Positions 51,201 through 60,958 of a stretch of DNA of 64,000 nt are shown here, piece after piece; position 1 is the stretch's first letter; each line of letters opens with the position of its first letter. Made by a program: the position numbers and the translations under genes. The notes under the pieces were generated by a model. It was given only the letters and a program-made list of their open reading frames with translations, was not told the DNA's origin and ran no database searches. The stretch comes from Sanguibacter antarcticus (lineage in GTDB: Bacteria > Actinomycetota > Actinomycetes > Actinomycetales > Cellulomonadaceae): the NCBI RefSeq assembly GCF_002564005.1, contig NZ_PDJG01000001.1, positions 3,410,001-3,474,000 on the forward strand. The letters run 5' to 3'.

Positions 51201-51995
51201 ATGACCGCGACGATGGCCTCGGTCGCCATCCTGACGGCTGCCGGCTCCGGCAGCCGTCTGGGCTTCGGCTACCCCAAGGCGCTCGTCGAGGTCGAAGGTC
51301 GGACGCTCCTCGCTCACGCAGCGCTCGGTCTGGCCTCGACCGGAGAGATCTGCCGCATCGTGGTCACCGCGCCTGTCGACCACGTCGCAGCCTTCGAGGA
51401 GATCCTCCGCTCGACCACCGAGCTGACCGTCCCGTGGGAGGTCGTGACCGGCGGTGCGACGCGTCAGGCGTCTGTGGCCGCCGGGATCGCGGCGCTCGAG
51501 CGTGAAGCCGGCGGGCACCCAACCTACGAGGTTGTCCTCGTGCACGACGCCGCGCGCCCGCTCGCTCCGGCGAGCATGATGAAGCGCATCATCGACACCG
51601 TGCGTGCTGGATACAGCGCAGTGATCCCTGGATACGCGGTGACCGACACGATGAAGCTCGTCGCGCCGGCGCTCGACGCCGAGGGTCCGGAGCTCGTCGC
51701 AGGTACTGCGGACCGTTCGTCGTTGCGTGCTGTCCAGACGCCGCAAGGCTTCACCTGGGACCTGCTCGTGCGTGCGCACGCAGCCGGCGTCGACCGCGCA
51801 CGGTCTGAAGAGACCGCCGCGACGGACGACGCGACCCTCGTCGAGGCCGTCGGGGAGACGGTGTGGGTCGTCGAAGGGCACTCGGCCGCTCTGAAGATCA
51901 CGACCGCGCACGACCTCGCCGTCGCTCGGCTCCTGGCGAGCGAGATCGGTGCGGCGTCTGTCGCTGCCCACGACGCTTCGGGCACGCTCCGATGA
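51201..51995 (+). CDS. ispD: 2-C-methyl-D-erythritol 4-phosphate cytidylyltransferase
   Basis: Third enzyme of the MEP isoprenoid pathway: couples MEP to CTP. The 264-residue sequence has the nucleotide-binding motif [20 protein letters not shown], then [26 protein letters not shown], and [15 protein letters not shown] with [12 protein letters not shown] 51201 is chosen because the conserved domain begins there. Its stop overlaps the ispF start (ATGA), so the two successive-pathway enzymes (with IspE elsewhere) are coupled. Confidence 0.96.
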   Translation: MTATMASVAILTAAGSGSRLGFGYPKALVEVEGRTLLAHAALGLASTGEICRIVVTAPVDHVAAFEEILRSTTELTVPWEVVTGGATRQASVAAGIAALEREAGGHPTYEVVLVHDAARPLAPASMMKRIIDTVRAGYSAVIPGYAVTDTMKLVAPALDAEGPELVAGTADRSSLRAVQTPQGFTWDLLVRAHAAGVDRARSEETAATDDATLVEAVGETVWVVEGHSAALKITTAHDLAVARLLASEIGAASVAAHDASGTLR

Positions 51996-52477
51996 CGGTG
52001 CTGCCACGGACGGGGCTGGGGATGGACGTCCACGCCTTCGCCTCGTCCGACAGCCCACGCGAGCTCTGGGTCGCTGGGCTGTACTGGCCAGGTGAGCGGG
52101 GCCTTGCGGGGCACTCCGACGCCGACGTCGTGGCGCACGCAGCAGCGGATGCGCTCTTCTCTGCAGCAGGGCTCGGCGACCTGGGATCCAACTTCGGCAC
52201 GAGCGAACCGGAATGGGCAGGCGCCGCAGGCGCGGTGCTGCTCGCCGAGGCTGCCGCTCGCGTCAGGGCTGCCGGGTTCGAGATCGGTAACGTCGCGGTC
52301 CAGCTTGTCGGGAACCGGCCACGCCTCGGCTCTCGGCGCGACGAGGCCCAGGCAGTCCTCGGTGCCGCGGCAGGAGCCCCGGTGACCGTCACTGCCACGA
52401 CCACCGACGGGCTGGGCCTGACAGGGCGTGGCGAGGGGCTCGCGGCCGTCGCGACCGCGCTCGTCGTCCCGCTCTAG
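51992..52477 (+). CDS. ispF: 2-C-methyl-D-erythritol 2,4-cyclodiphosphate synthase
   Basis: Fifth enzyme of the MEP pathway. In 161 residues the metal ligands are in GMDVHAF and [18 protein letters not shown], and [16 protein letters not shown], KIxN-like [13 protein letters not shown] and [14 protein letters not shown] follow the family pattern. The motif usually read as GDIG(Q/H)HFPDTD is changed here to [14 protein letters not shown], a noticeable variation. It normally forms a trimer. It starts in the ispD stop codon. Confidence 0.94.
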   Translation: MTVLPRTGLGMDVHAFASSDSPRELWVAGLYWPGERGLAGHSDADVVAHAAADALFSAAGLGDLGSNFGTSEPEWAGAAGAVLLAEAAARVRAAGFEIGNVAVQLVGNRPRLGSRRDEAQAVLGAAAGAPVTVTATTTDGLGLTGRGEGLAAVATALVVPL

Positions 52478-52604
52478 CGGTAGCGTCCAACCGTGCGCAC
52501 CGGTCCCACCTGTGCCCGTCCACGTGCTGGGTCGTCGGTCCCGCGCGCTGACGGCTGAAGCATGATGGGGTGGGGGCGCACGACAAATCAAGGGGAGCAG
52601 CACT

Positions 52605-53198
52605 ATGGGATGGACGCTCGAAGAGCGCCGGGACAGGGTCGTCGACGCAGCACTGGAGCTGGCGGCCGATCAAGGTGTCGAGCACGTGAACCTGCGCGCG
52701 GCCGCGCACTCCGCGGGGATGTCGTGGGATGCCGCGCAGGGCAGCTTTGACGACCACGCCGACCTGCTCCAGGCGATGAGCTCGTCGCTCGACGAGCGTC
52801 ATGTGGGCCTCGAGGCGGTCGACCTCACCATGCACGGATCGCTCGAGGAGGACCTCGAGTCCGTCGCGCTGCAGCTGTGGACGACGATGTCGGCCCGTCG
52901 CGAGTTCCAGCTCGTCAGCTATGAGCTCGCGATGCTCGCGCTGCGGCGCACGATGCTCCGGCCCCTCGTCTCGGGCCGCTACGACAGGGCGTACGAGGCC
53001 GCACTGACCCTGCTCGGTGTCCTGGGCGAGCGTCATGGCGTCACGTGGTCGCGGCCTGCCGAAGACATCGCCCGGTTCGCTGCGACGTTCCTCGACGGTG
53101 TCTGCCTCGCCTGGGTGGTTGACCGTGACAGCGAGCTGGCCGAGTCGCAGGTGCGGATGCTCGCGCACGACATCGGGATGCTCGCGAAGCCAGCCTGA
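52605..53198 (+). CDS. TetR-family transcriptional regulator
   Basis: A 197-residue regulator. The N-terminal helix-turn-helix domain runs from [34 protein letters not shown] (in pieces), with [15 protein letters not shown] in the recognition-helix region where the usual form is AKAAGVSKGTLYYHF. The C-terminal ligand domain is helical and unconserved. It lies between ispF and cysS in the same direction, which is unusual for this otherwise conserved neighbourhood. ATG 52605 has AAGGGGAG upstream. The ligand and target are unknown. Confidence 0.82.
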   Translation: MGWTLEERRDRVVDAALELAADQGVEHVNLRAAAHSAGMSWDAAQGSFDDHADLLQAMSSSLDERHVGLEAVDLTMHGSLEEDLESVALQLWTTMSARREFQLVSYELAMLALRRTMLRPLVSGRYDRAYEAALTLLGVLGERHGVTWSRPAEDIARFAATFLDGVCLAWVVDRDSELAESQVRMLAHDIGMLAKPA

Positions 53199-53254
53199 CG
53201 CTCGGTGACGCCAGGATTCATCGCACGACTGCGCCCGCCGGTAGCCTTAGGTCC

Positions 53255-54688
53255 GTGACCCTTCGACTGTACGACACCGCCACGCGTGATCTGCGCGACT
53301 TCGAGCCCGTGAACAAGGGTGAGGTCGGGCTCTACGTGTGTGGCGCAACAGTCCAGGGAGCGCCCCACATCGGGCACATGCGGTTCTCGGTCGCCTTCGA
53401 CGTCCTCGTCCGCTGGCTGCGCAGAACCGGCCTGCGGGTGACGTACGTCCGCAACGTCACGGACATCGACGACAAGATCATCGCGAAGTCGGCGGCAGCC
53501 GGCGAGCCGTGGTGGGCGTGGGCGGCGATCAACGAGCGCGCCTTCTCGGACGCGTACACCTCCCTCGGCAACCTGCCTGCGACCTATGAGCCGCGGGCGA
53601 CCGGGCACGTGACCGACATGATCGACCTCATGGAACGTCTCGTCGCAGCCGGTCACGCCTACCAGGCGGCCGAGGGCGACGTGTACTTCGACGTGCGGTC
53701 GTGGAAGGACTACGGGTCGCTCACCAACCAGCGCCTCGAAGACCTCGCTCCGGCACAGGACGAGGCACAGGTCAGCGCGAAGCGTGACCCGCGAGACTTT
53801 GCGCTGTGGAAGTCCGCGAAGCCGGACGAGCCGGAGACGGCGTCCTGGCCCACCCCGTTCGGTCGCGGCCGCCCGGGATGGCACCTCGAGTGCTCGGCCA
53901 TGGCCCGGCGCTACCTGGGCGAGACCTTCGACATCCACGGTGGCGGGCTCGACCTGCGCTTCCCGCACCACGAGAACGAGCAGGCGCAGTCGCACGCGGC
54001 AGGCTACGGCTTCGCCCGGTACTGGATGCACTCCGCGTGGGTGACGCAGGGGGGAGCGAAGATGAGCAAGTCCCTCGGCAACGGGCTCCTCGTCTCTGAG
54101 GTCCTCGAGCACACACGTCCGGCAGTCCTGCGCTTCGCGCTCGCCAGCGTCCACTACCGGTCCATGATCGAGTGGACAACCGACACCGTCGGGGACGCGG
54201 ACGCCACGTGGGACCGGTTTCTCGGGTTCGTCGATCGCGCGACCGAGCGCGTCGGGGCACTGCCCGACGACGTCGTCACCGGCGCCGAGCTTCCGGAGGC
54301 GTTCGTTGCCGCGATGAACGACGACCTCAACGTCTCGGCGGCACTCGCTGTCGTGCACGAGCGTCTCAAGGCCGGCAACTCGGCCCTCGCCGAGCGCGAC
54401 GACCACAGCACGCGCGCCGAGCTCCTCGCGGTGCGCTCGATGCTCGACGTCCTCGGTCTCGACCCAGGACGGTGGACGGACACCTCCGGCGACAACAGGT
54501 ACGCCACCGCTCTCGACGCACTCGTCACGTGCGAGCTCGAGGCACGCGCCGACGCGCGTGCTGTCAGAGACTTCGCCACCTCGGACGCCATCCGGGACCG
54601 CCTCGCGCGGGCCGGGATCGTCGTCGAGGACTCAGCTACCGGCGCGCGATGGACACTCGCGGCCACACCTACGGAGGACCAGAACTGA
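53255..54688 (+). CDS. cysS: Cysteinyl-tRNA synthetase
   Basis: Charges tRNA-Cys; 477 residues, class I. The first zinc cysteine is in [19 protein letters not shown], which includes the HIGH motif. [21 protein letters not shown] with the second cysteine, [18 protein letters not shown], and KMSKSLGN complete the signatures. GTG 53255 follows TAGCCT by seven bases and appears leaderless. It is full-length CysRS, not MshC, because the HIGH-proximal zinc site and the C-terminal anticodon-binding half are present. Confidence 0.97.
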   Translation: MTLRLYDTATRDLRDFEPVNKGEVGLYVCGATVQGAPHIGHMRFSVAFDVLVRWLRRTGLRVTYVRNVTDIDDKIIAKSAAAGEPWWAWAAINERAFSDAYTSLGNLPATYEPRATGHVTDMIDLMERLVAAGHAYQAAEGDVYFDVRSWKDYGSLTNQRLEDLAPAQDEAQVSAKRDPRDFALWKSAKPDEPETASWPTPFGRGRPGWHLECSAMARRYLGETFDIHGGGLDLRFPHHENEQAQSHAAGYGFARYWMHSAWVTQGGAKMSKSLGNGLLVSEVLEHTRPAVLRFALASVHYRSMIEWTTDTVGDADATWDRFLGFVDRATERVGALPDDVVTGAELPEAFVAAMNDDLNVSAALAVVHERLKAGNSALAERDDHSTRAELLAVRSMLDVLGLDPGRWTDTSGDNRYATALDALVTCELEARADARAVRDFATSDAIRDRLARAGIVVEDSATGARWTLAATPTEDQN

Positions 54689-55797
54689 TGGCAGGCAACT
54701 CACAGCGTCGCGGAGCGGTGCGCAAGGCAGGCTCCAAGAAGGGAGCCAAGATCGGCTCCGGCGGATGGGGCAAGCAGGCGCTCGAGGGCCGTGGGCCCAC
54801 GCCCAAGGCCGAGGAGCGCCCGCACCACATCGCGTCGAAGCGCAAGGCGGCCGCCGAGCGCGGCGAGAAGTACGAGAGCGGCCGCAACGGTGGCACGAGC
54901 ACCCCGCGCCAGGGGGCAGCGCCCGCGTCCTCCTCACGTCAGGGAGGCAGCGGTCGTCCGAGCGCAGGCGGCTACTCCCGTCCGGCAGCCGGCCGTTCCG
55001 GCCCGAGCCGTGGCAAGCCTGCGAAGCGCAGCGTGTCCGCGACGCACGAGATCGTCGCAGGCCGCAACGCCGTCCTCGAGGCTCTGCGTGCTCGCATCCC
55101 CGTCACCACCGTGTACTTCGGCACGCGTCTCGAGGCTGATGACCGTACCCGCGAGATCCTTCAGATCGCGTCCGGCCGGGGATACAACCTGCTCGAGGTC
55201 ACGAAGCCCGAGCTCGACCGTCTCACCGACGACTCTGTGCACCAGGGAGTCGCGATCCAGGTGCCGCCGTACGAGTACAGCGACCCTGACGACCTGCTCG
55301 ACGCTGCTGCGACGGCCGGCGAGCGCCCGCTCATCATCGCTCTCGACGGCGTGACCGACCCGCGCAACCTCGGAGCCGTCCTGCGGTCCGCGGGCGCTTT
55401 CGGTGCGCACGGCGTGCTCGTCCCTGAGCGTCGCTCAGCAGGCGTGACCGCCTCGGCGTGGAAGGTCTCTGCCGGGGCCGCTGCTCGGGTCCCTGTGGCC
55501 CGTGCGACGAACCTCGTCCGGACGCTGCTCGAGTACAAGTCCGCCGGGTGCTTCATCGTCGGGCTCGACGGCGGCGGGACGACAGATATCGGTGAGCTCG
55601 CGTTCGCGACGGATCCGCTCGTGCTCGTGGTGGGGTCCGAGGGCAAGGGCCTCTCCCGCCTGGTGCGCGAGACGTGCGACGTCATCGCGTCGATCCCCAT
55701 CGGTTCCGAGATGGAGTCCCTCAACGCGGGCGTCGCTGCGGGGATCGCGCTCTACGAGGTAGCACGCACGCGTACCGCCGAGGTCGCGAAGGCCTGA
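54688..55797 (+). CDS. rlmB: 23S rRNA (guanosine-2'-O)-methyltransferase
   Basis: A SpoU-class (SPOUT) methyltransferase of 369 residues. Residues 1-115 form a Lys/Arg/Gly/Ser-rich, probably disordered extension. Residues about 120-200 are the L30e-like RNA-recognition domain (EIVAGRNAVLEALRARIPV). The catalytic domain has DGVTDPRNLGAVLRSAGAFG (motif 1), VLVVGSEGKGLS (motif 2), and IPIGSEMESLNAGVAAGIALYE (motif 3, the SLNxSVAxxI equivalent). ATG 54688 shares a base with the cysS stop and has GGAGGA upstream. It is coupled to cysS. Confidence 0.92.
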   Translation: MAGNSQRRGAVRKAGSKKGAKIGSGGWGKQALEGRGPTPKAEERPHHIASKRKAAAERGEKYESGRNGGTSTPRQGAAPASSSRQGGSGRPSAGGYSRPAAGRSGPSRGKPAKRSVSATHEIVAGRNAVLEALRARIPVTTVYFGTRLEADDRTREILQIASGRGYNLLEVTKPELDRLTDDSVHQGVAIQVPPYEYSDPDDLLDAAATAGERPLIIALDGVTDPRNLGAVLRSAGAFGAHGVLVPERRSAGVTASAWKVSAGAAARVPVARATNLVRTLLEYKSAGCFIVGLDGGGTTDIGELAFATDPLVLVVGSEGKGLSRLVRETCDVIASIPIGSEMESLNAGVAAGIALYEVARTRTAEVAKA

Positions 55798-55856
55798 CCA
55801 CAGCAGGGTCGCGGCGACGGCCTGAGCGCCGCGCACGGGCCTGTACGGCCCTGGAT

Positions 55857-55900
55857 GCCCGTGGGGGCCGGTCTGTGTCATCAGACCGGCCCCCACGGGC
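55857..55900. terminator. 19-bp perfect-stem terminator between rlmB and the DUF4032 gene
   Basis: A perfect 19-pair stem (55857-55875 with 55882-55900), arms starting GCCCGTGGGG, with the loop TGTCAT, lies between convergent genes. No U tract follows. Confidence 0.85.
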
Positions 55901-55913
55901 GTTCGTGCTCCTG

Positions 55914-57155
55914 CTACTCCTGCTGGTCTGCCGCCTCCGGCGGGAGCCCGAGGATCGCCATCTCGTCTGGACGGTGCCGGAGCACCTGGTCCACATAGCT
56001 CTCGACGGCTTCCGACATCGGCACGTCGCGCCCTGCCTGCTCCGAGACGAACCATCGGTGGTCGAGCACCTCGTGGAAGAGCTGAGCCGGTTCGAGCTTG
56101 CGGCGCTGGTCCCGCGGGACAGCGCGGACGGTGGGCTCGAAGATGCCCGAGAACCAGTCGTGGGCGACGAACTCCTCGTCGTCGTTCTGGCGCTCTGTCG
56201 CGGCACGGAACGAGTCGAGGTCGTTGAGCAGACGACGTGCTTGGTTCTCTTGGACGTCGAGCCCGGTGAGCCGCATGAGCCGGCGAGAGTGGTGGCCTGC
56301 GTCGACCACCTTGGGCTGGATCTGGACGCTCGTGCCGTCGATGTCTGTGGTCATCTCCAGCTCTCCGACGTCGAAGCCGAGGTGGTTGAGCCGCTCGATG
56401 CGTGCTGCGACGCGCCACCGCTCGTCGGAGCCGAACGACTCTTCCTCGGTGAGCGCGCTCCAGAGCTCGTTGTACCTCTCGAGGAGGGCGTCGCCGATCG
56501 CGATCGTGTCGATGTCCTCGTCGAGGAGCTCACCGGCGGCGAGGTCCATGAGCTCGCCGATGATGTTCGTCCGCGCGAGGTCGACGTCGTAGGTGCGCTG
56601 GCCGACGCTGAGCTTCTGGTGCAGGTCTCCGGTCTCGGCGTCGACGAGATAGGCCGCGAACGTCTCGGCGTCGCGCCGGAAGAGCGTGTTGGACAGCGAG
56701 ACGTCGCCCCAGTAGAACCCGATGAGGTGGAGGCGCACGAGGAGCACCGCGAGGGCATCGATGAGCCGTGTGGCGGTGTCTGGGCGCAGCGTCTGGCTGA
56801 ACAGCGACCGGTACGGCAGCGAGAACTGGAGGTGCTTCGTGATGAGCACGGCCTCGAGACGCTCGCCGTTCTTGTCCTGTCGACCGGTGATCACGCCGAC
56901 CGGCTCGACGCTCGGGACGTCGACCCTGCTCAGCTGGCGCAGCAGCTCGTACTCGCGATATGCGACCGACTCCCCGATCTCCTTGACGGCGATGACTCCA
57001 CCGGACAGCCGGACGAACCGGACGACGTGCCGTGACAGTCCGCGGGGGAGAGCAGCGAGCACCGATGCTGGCCACTCCTCCAGGGGGACGTCCCACGGGA
57101 GGTCGAGCAGGGCGGGGTCAGGTGACGCCGCCGTGATCTGGAGATTCTGCGCCAC
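55914..57155 (-). CDS. DUF4032 protein with kinase-like fold
   Basis: A 413-residue actinobacterial protein. The first part (residues about 45-260) resembles the LPS-kinase/RIO-type atypical kinase fold: GGVIAVKEIGESVAYREYELL supplies the Lys and a helix Glu; LHLIGFYWGDVSLSNTLF is the catalytic-loop equivalent (GDxSxSN), and YLVDAETG is the metal-binding segment. Residues about 270-413 are the conserved DUF4032 C-terminal domain. No substrate is known for the family. GTG 57155 has AAGGAT upstream. It lies downstream of a sugar ABC ATPase gene, but a strong terminator separates them. Confidence 0.78.
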   Translation of the reverse strand: MAQNLQITAASPDPALLDLPWDVPLEEWPASVLAALPRGLSRHVVRFVRLSGGVIAVKEIGESVAYREYELLRQLSRVDVPSVEPVGVITGRQDKNGERLEAVLITKHLQFSLPYRSLFSQTLRPDTATRLIDALAVLLVRLHLIGFYWGDVSLSNTLFRRDAETFAAYLVDAETGDLHQKLSVGQRTYDVDLARTNIIGELMDLAAGELLDEDIDTIAIGDALLERYNELWSALTEEESFGSDERWRVAARIERLNHLGFDVGELEMTTDIDGTSVQIQPKVVDAGHHSRRLMRLTGLDVQENQARRLLNDLDSFRAATERQNDDEEFVAHDWFSGIFEPTVRAVPRDQRRKLEPAQLFHEVLDHRWFVSEQAGRDVPMSEAVESYVDQVLRHRPDEMAILGLPPEAADQQE

Positions 57156-57231
57156 GGGAGTGATCCTTTCCGTGGGTCGGAGCGAGCCGGGTCGGCTGCT
57201 GGGTGCACGCTGGTCGTGCGGAGAGAGCAAA

Positions 57232-57267
57232 AGGGGCGGGTATGGCCGTGTGGCCAGACCCGCCCCT
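57232..57267 (-). terminator. Terminator downstream of the sugar ABC ATPase gene
   Basis: AGGGGCGGGT and ACCCGCCCCT form a ten-pair stem enclosing TGGCC-GTGT-GGCCA, nine bases past the ATPase stop and upstream of the DUF4032 gene. Confidence 0.8.
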
Positions 57268-57276
57268 CAACCTACG

Positions 57277-58407
<1,131 letters not shown>

Positions 58408-58561
58408 GGTGGTGGCATCCCTTCACCGGCAGGTACGTGCCGGACGATCCGTAGTGAATGGGGTGTTCTCGCGGTGGTGCATCGTGTCCGCGCTGACACT
58501 CGTCTTCAGTTGTAACGCTGGTCGAGATGGCCAGCGCTCGTGATGCATCTTACACGCTTGT

Positions 58562-58580
58562 GTCACCCGTCACAGGTGAC
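58562..58580 (-). terminator. Weak hairpin after otsB
   Basis: GTCACC and GGTGAC pair around a seven-base loop immediately after the otsB stop on the minus strand. The stem is only six pairs. Confidence 0.35.
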
Positions 58581-58582
58581 GG

Positions 58583-59422
58583 TCAGGCGAGCGCGTGCTC
58601 GAGAGCGTCGGCGAGGTCGGCGAGGAGGTCTGCGGCCTCGTCGGTGTCGGCGACGCGGACGAGGGCGGCGGTCTCTCCCGAGCCCACCTTGACCGTGAGG
58701 TCGTCTGCACCGAGGACGGCGAACGCCCGCTCGTCCGTGACGTCGTCGCCCATGTAGAAGACGACCGTGGCACCCAGCTCCTCGCGGAGCGCGAGGAGAG
58801 CCTCGCCCTTGGACGTCTCGACGACCGCGATCTCGACGACGTTCTTGCCGCTCATCACATGGGCACCGAGCCGCTCACCGAGGGCGACCGCCCGCGTAGA
58901 CACGGTCTCGGCGTCGGTCTCCGTGGACAGACGCGTGTGCAGGACCGCGGCGGACGGCTTGCGCTCGACCCAGGCGCCATCGACGTTCTCGACGATCTCG
59001 TCGAGCCCGGTCGTGACATCCCTGAGGAGGGCCTCCTGCTCAGGGACGAGATCGAACGGAGCCCGCTCGACGTCGGGCAGCCGGGTGCTCGAGTCCTCGC
59101 TCGGGTCCTGGCGGATCTCGCCGCGCTCGGCCCCGTGGCTCCCCACGAGGATCGTGCCCGACGGAGCGAGCGCGAGCTGAGCGAGCGTCTCGAGATGGCG
59201 TCCCGAGACGAGCGCGAGCCGCAGGCGCTCGTGCGGCAGCCGTGCGAGCCGGACGAGCGCGGCCGCCGCTGCCACGGTGGGACGGGACGCCGACGGGTCG
59301 TCGCCGAGCGGAGCGAGCACCCCGTCGAAGTCGGTCGCGATGAGGACCGGCCCCTCGTCGGCACCGGCCCTCGCCTGCTCGACGAAGCGGGCGACGGCTG
59401 ACTGGACAGACTCGAGCGACAT
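58583..59422 (-). CDS. otsB: Trehalose-6-phosphate phosphatase
   Basis: Dephosphorylates trehalose 6-phosphate, the second step of the OtsAB pathway. A 279-residue HAD-family protein: motif I is LIATDFDGVLAPLGDD with the nucleophile Asp, motif II is ALVSGRHLETLAQL, and motif IV is FYMGDDVTDERAF. GSHGAERGE and VERKPSAAVLHTR are TPP signatures. ATG 59422 starts eight bases after the otsA stop, so the two form an operon. Confidence 0.93.
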   Translation of the reverse strand: MSLESVQSAVARFVEQARAGADEGPVLIATDFDGVLAPLGDDPSASRPTVAAAAALVRLARLPHERLRLALVSGRHLETLAQLALAPSGTILVGSHGAERGEIRQDPSEDSSTRLPDVERAPFDLVPEQEALLRDVTTGLDEIVENVDGAWVERKPSAAVLHTRLSTETDAETVSTRAVALGERLGAHVMSGKNVVEIAVVETSKGEALLALREELGATVVFYMGDDVTDERAFAVLGADDLTVKVGSGETAALVRVADTDEAADLLADLADALEHALA

Positions 59423-59430
59423 GGCAGACC

Positions 59431-60861
59431 TCAGACGTAGGTGGTGCGAGACGGCATGGCGCTGAGCACGCCGAGAAAGCTCTCGGACCACTTTGCCACG
59501 TCGTCCGACAAGACTCGGCGGCGCAGGCGGCGCATGCGCTTGCGCTTGTCCTTGGGGTCCATGTGCGCGCCGTGGAGGATGGCTTCCTTCATCCCGTCGA
59601 TGTCGTGCGGGTTGACGAGCAGCGCGCCCGCCAGCTCGTCGGCAGCCCCGGTGAACTCAGACAGGACGAGGGCACCGTTGTCGTCCGAGCGCGCAGCGAC
59701 ATACTCCTTGGCGACGAGGTTCATGCCGTCGCGCAGCGACGTCACGAGCATGACGTCCGCAGCGAGATAGAGGGCCGCCATCTCGTCCGGCGGGTACGAG
59801 TGGTGCAGATAGTGGATCGCGCTGTGGCCGATCTCGCCGTACTCGCCGTTGATCCTGCCCACGAGACCCTCGACGTGCTCGCGGAGCTCCTGGTAGGCGC
59901 CGACGTTCTCGCGGCTCGGGCTCGCCACCTGCACGAGGGTGGACTTGCTCGGGTCGAGCCGACCGTCCTGCAAGAGCTCGCCGTAGGCCTTGATCCGGTG
60001 CCGGATGCCCTTGGTGTAGTCGAGGCGGTCGACGCCGAGCATGACGATCTCAGGGTCGCCGAGGTCCTCGCGGATCTCCTTGGCGCGGGCCTGGACCTCG
60101 GGTGTACGAGCCAGGTCGTCGAAGCGCTGCGAGTCGATCGAGATCGGGAACGGAGCTGCCCGGACGTGTCGGCTCGGCTTGCCGTCGTGCCCCTCCATCG
60201 TGATGATCTGGCCGCGGGTGGTCAGGTCGGTGAGGCGGCGCACAGCACGGATGAAGTTCGACGCGTCGCCTGCCCGCTGGAACCCGATGAGGTCGGCGCC
60301 CAGGAGACCCTCGATGACCTGCCTGCGCCACGGGAGCTGCTGGAAGAGCTCGAGAGGCGGGAACGGGATGTGGTTGAAGAAGCCGATCCGCAGGTCCGGG
60401 CGGATCTCGCGCAGCAGCTTGGGGACGAGCTGGAGCTGGTAGTCCTGGACCCAGACGATCGCGCCCTGGGCTGCCTGGGCGGCCGCCGCCTCAGCAAAAC
60501 GCTGGTTGACGCGCCGGTACGCGTCCCACCAGTGGCGGTGGAAAGCAGGCTGAGCGATGACGTCGTGATAGAGCGGCCAGAGGGTGTCGTTGGAGAACCC
60601 CTCGTAGTAGCGCTCGATCTCCGTCGCGCTGAGAGTCACCGGGACCAGACGCATGTCGTCGGCGTCGAACGGCTCCACCTCGAGCCCCGCAGCACCGGAC
60701 CAGCCGACCCAAGCACCGTCTGCGTCCTGCATGACGGGCTCGAGAGCCGTCACCAGACCGCCGGGGGAACGCTGCCAGTCCACCGACCCGTCTTCTGCCA
60801 CCGTCATGTCTACCGGAAGCCGGTTGGCGACCACTACGAGACTGAACCCGTCTTTACCCAT
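59431..60861 (-). CDS. otsA: Trehalose-6-phosphate synthase
   Basis: A retaining GT20 glycosyltransferase that joins UDP- or GDP-glucose to glucose 6-phosphate. In 476 residues: VVVANRLPVDM and RSPGGLVTAL bind the donor, WVQDYQLQLVPKLLREIRPD and IGFFNHIPFPPLELF follow, then GVDRLDYTKGIRHRIKAY and LRDGMNLVAKEYVAAR. These are diagnostic. ATG 60861 has AAGGAG upstream, and the region divergent to the kinase gene holds its promoter. Trehalose supports osmotic and desiccation tolerance. Confidence 0.96.
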   Translation of the reverse strand: MGKDGFSLVVVANRLPVDMTVAEDGSVDWQRSPGGLVTALEPVMQDADGAWVGWSGAAGLEVEPFDADDMRLVPVTLSATEIERYYEGFSNDTLWPLYHDVIAQPAFHRHWWDAYRRVNQRFAEAAAAQAAQGAIVWVQDYQLQLVPKLLREIRPDLRIGFFNHIPFPPLELFQQLPWRRQVIEGLLGADLIGFQRAGDASNFIRAVRRLTDLTTRGQIITMEGHDGKPSRHVRAAPFPISIDSQRFDDLARTPEVQARAKEIREDLGDPEIVMLGVDRLDYTKGIRHRIKAYGELLQDGRLDPSKSTLVQVASPSRENVGAYQELREHVEGLVGRINGEYGEIGHSAIHYLHHSYPPDEMAALYLAADVMLVTSLRDGMNLVAKEYVAARSDDNGALVLSEFTGAADELAGALLVNPHDIDGMKEAILHGAHMDPKDKRKRMRRLRRRVLSDDVAKWSESFLGVLSAMPSRTTYV

Positions 60862-60946
60862 GCTTGATCAACTCCTTGGAATCGCACCTAGGGTATCGAC
60901 ACCCCGGGAAATGCGCCTATTGGACACGTGTGAGGCGCGTCTCGCC

Positions 60947-60952
60947 TACGGT
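60947..60952 (+). promoter_or_regulatory. -10 box of the leaderless Ser/Thr kinase gene
   Basis: TACGGT ends six bases before ATG 60959; no ribosome site is present. Confidence 0.45.
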
Positions 60953-60958
60953 TACGCC

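Noticed and set aside
53255-54688. MshC (mycothiol ligase) instead of CysRS
   Set aside because: The gene is full CysRS length with a C-terminal anticodon-binding region and lies in the cysS-rlmB context.
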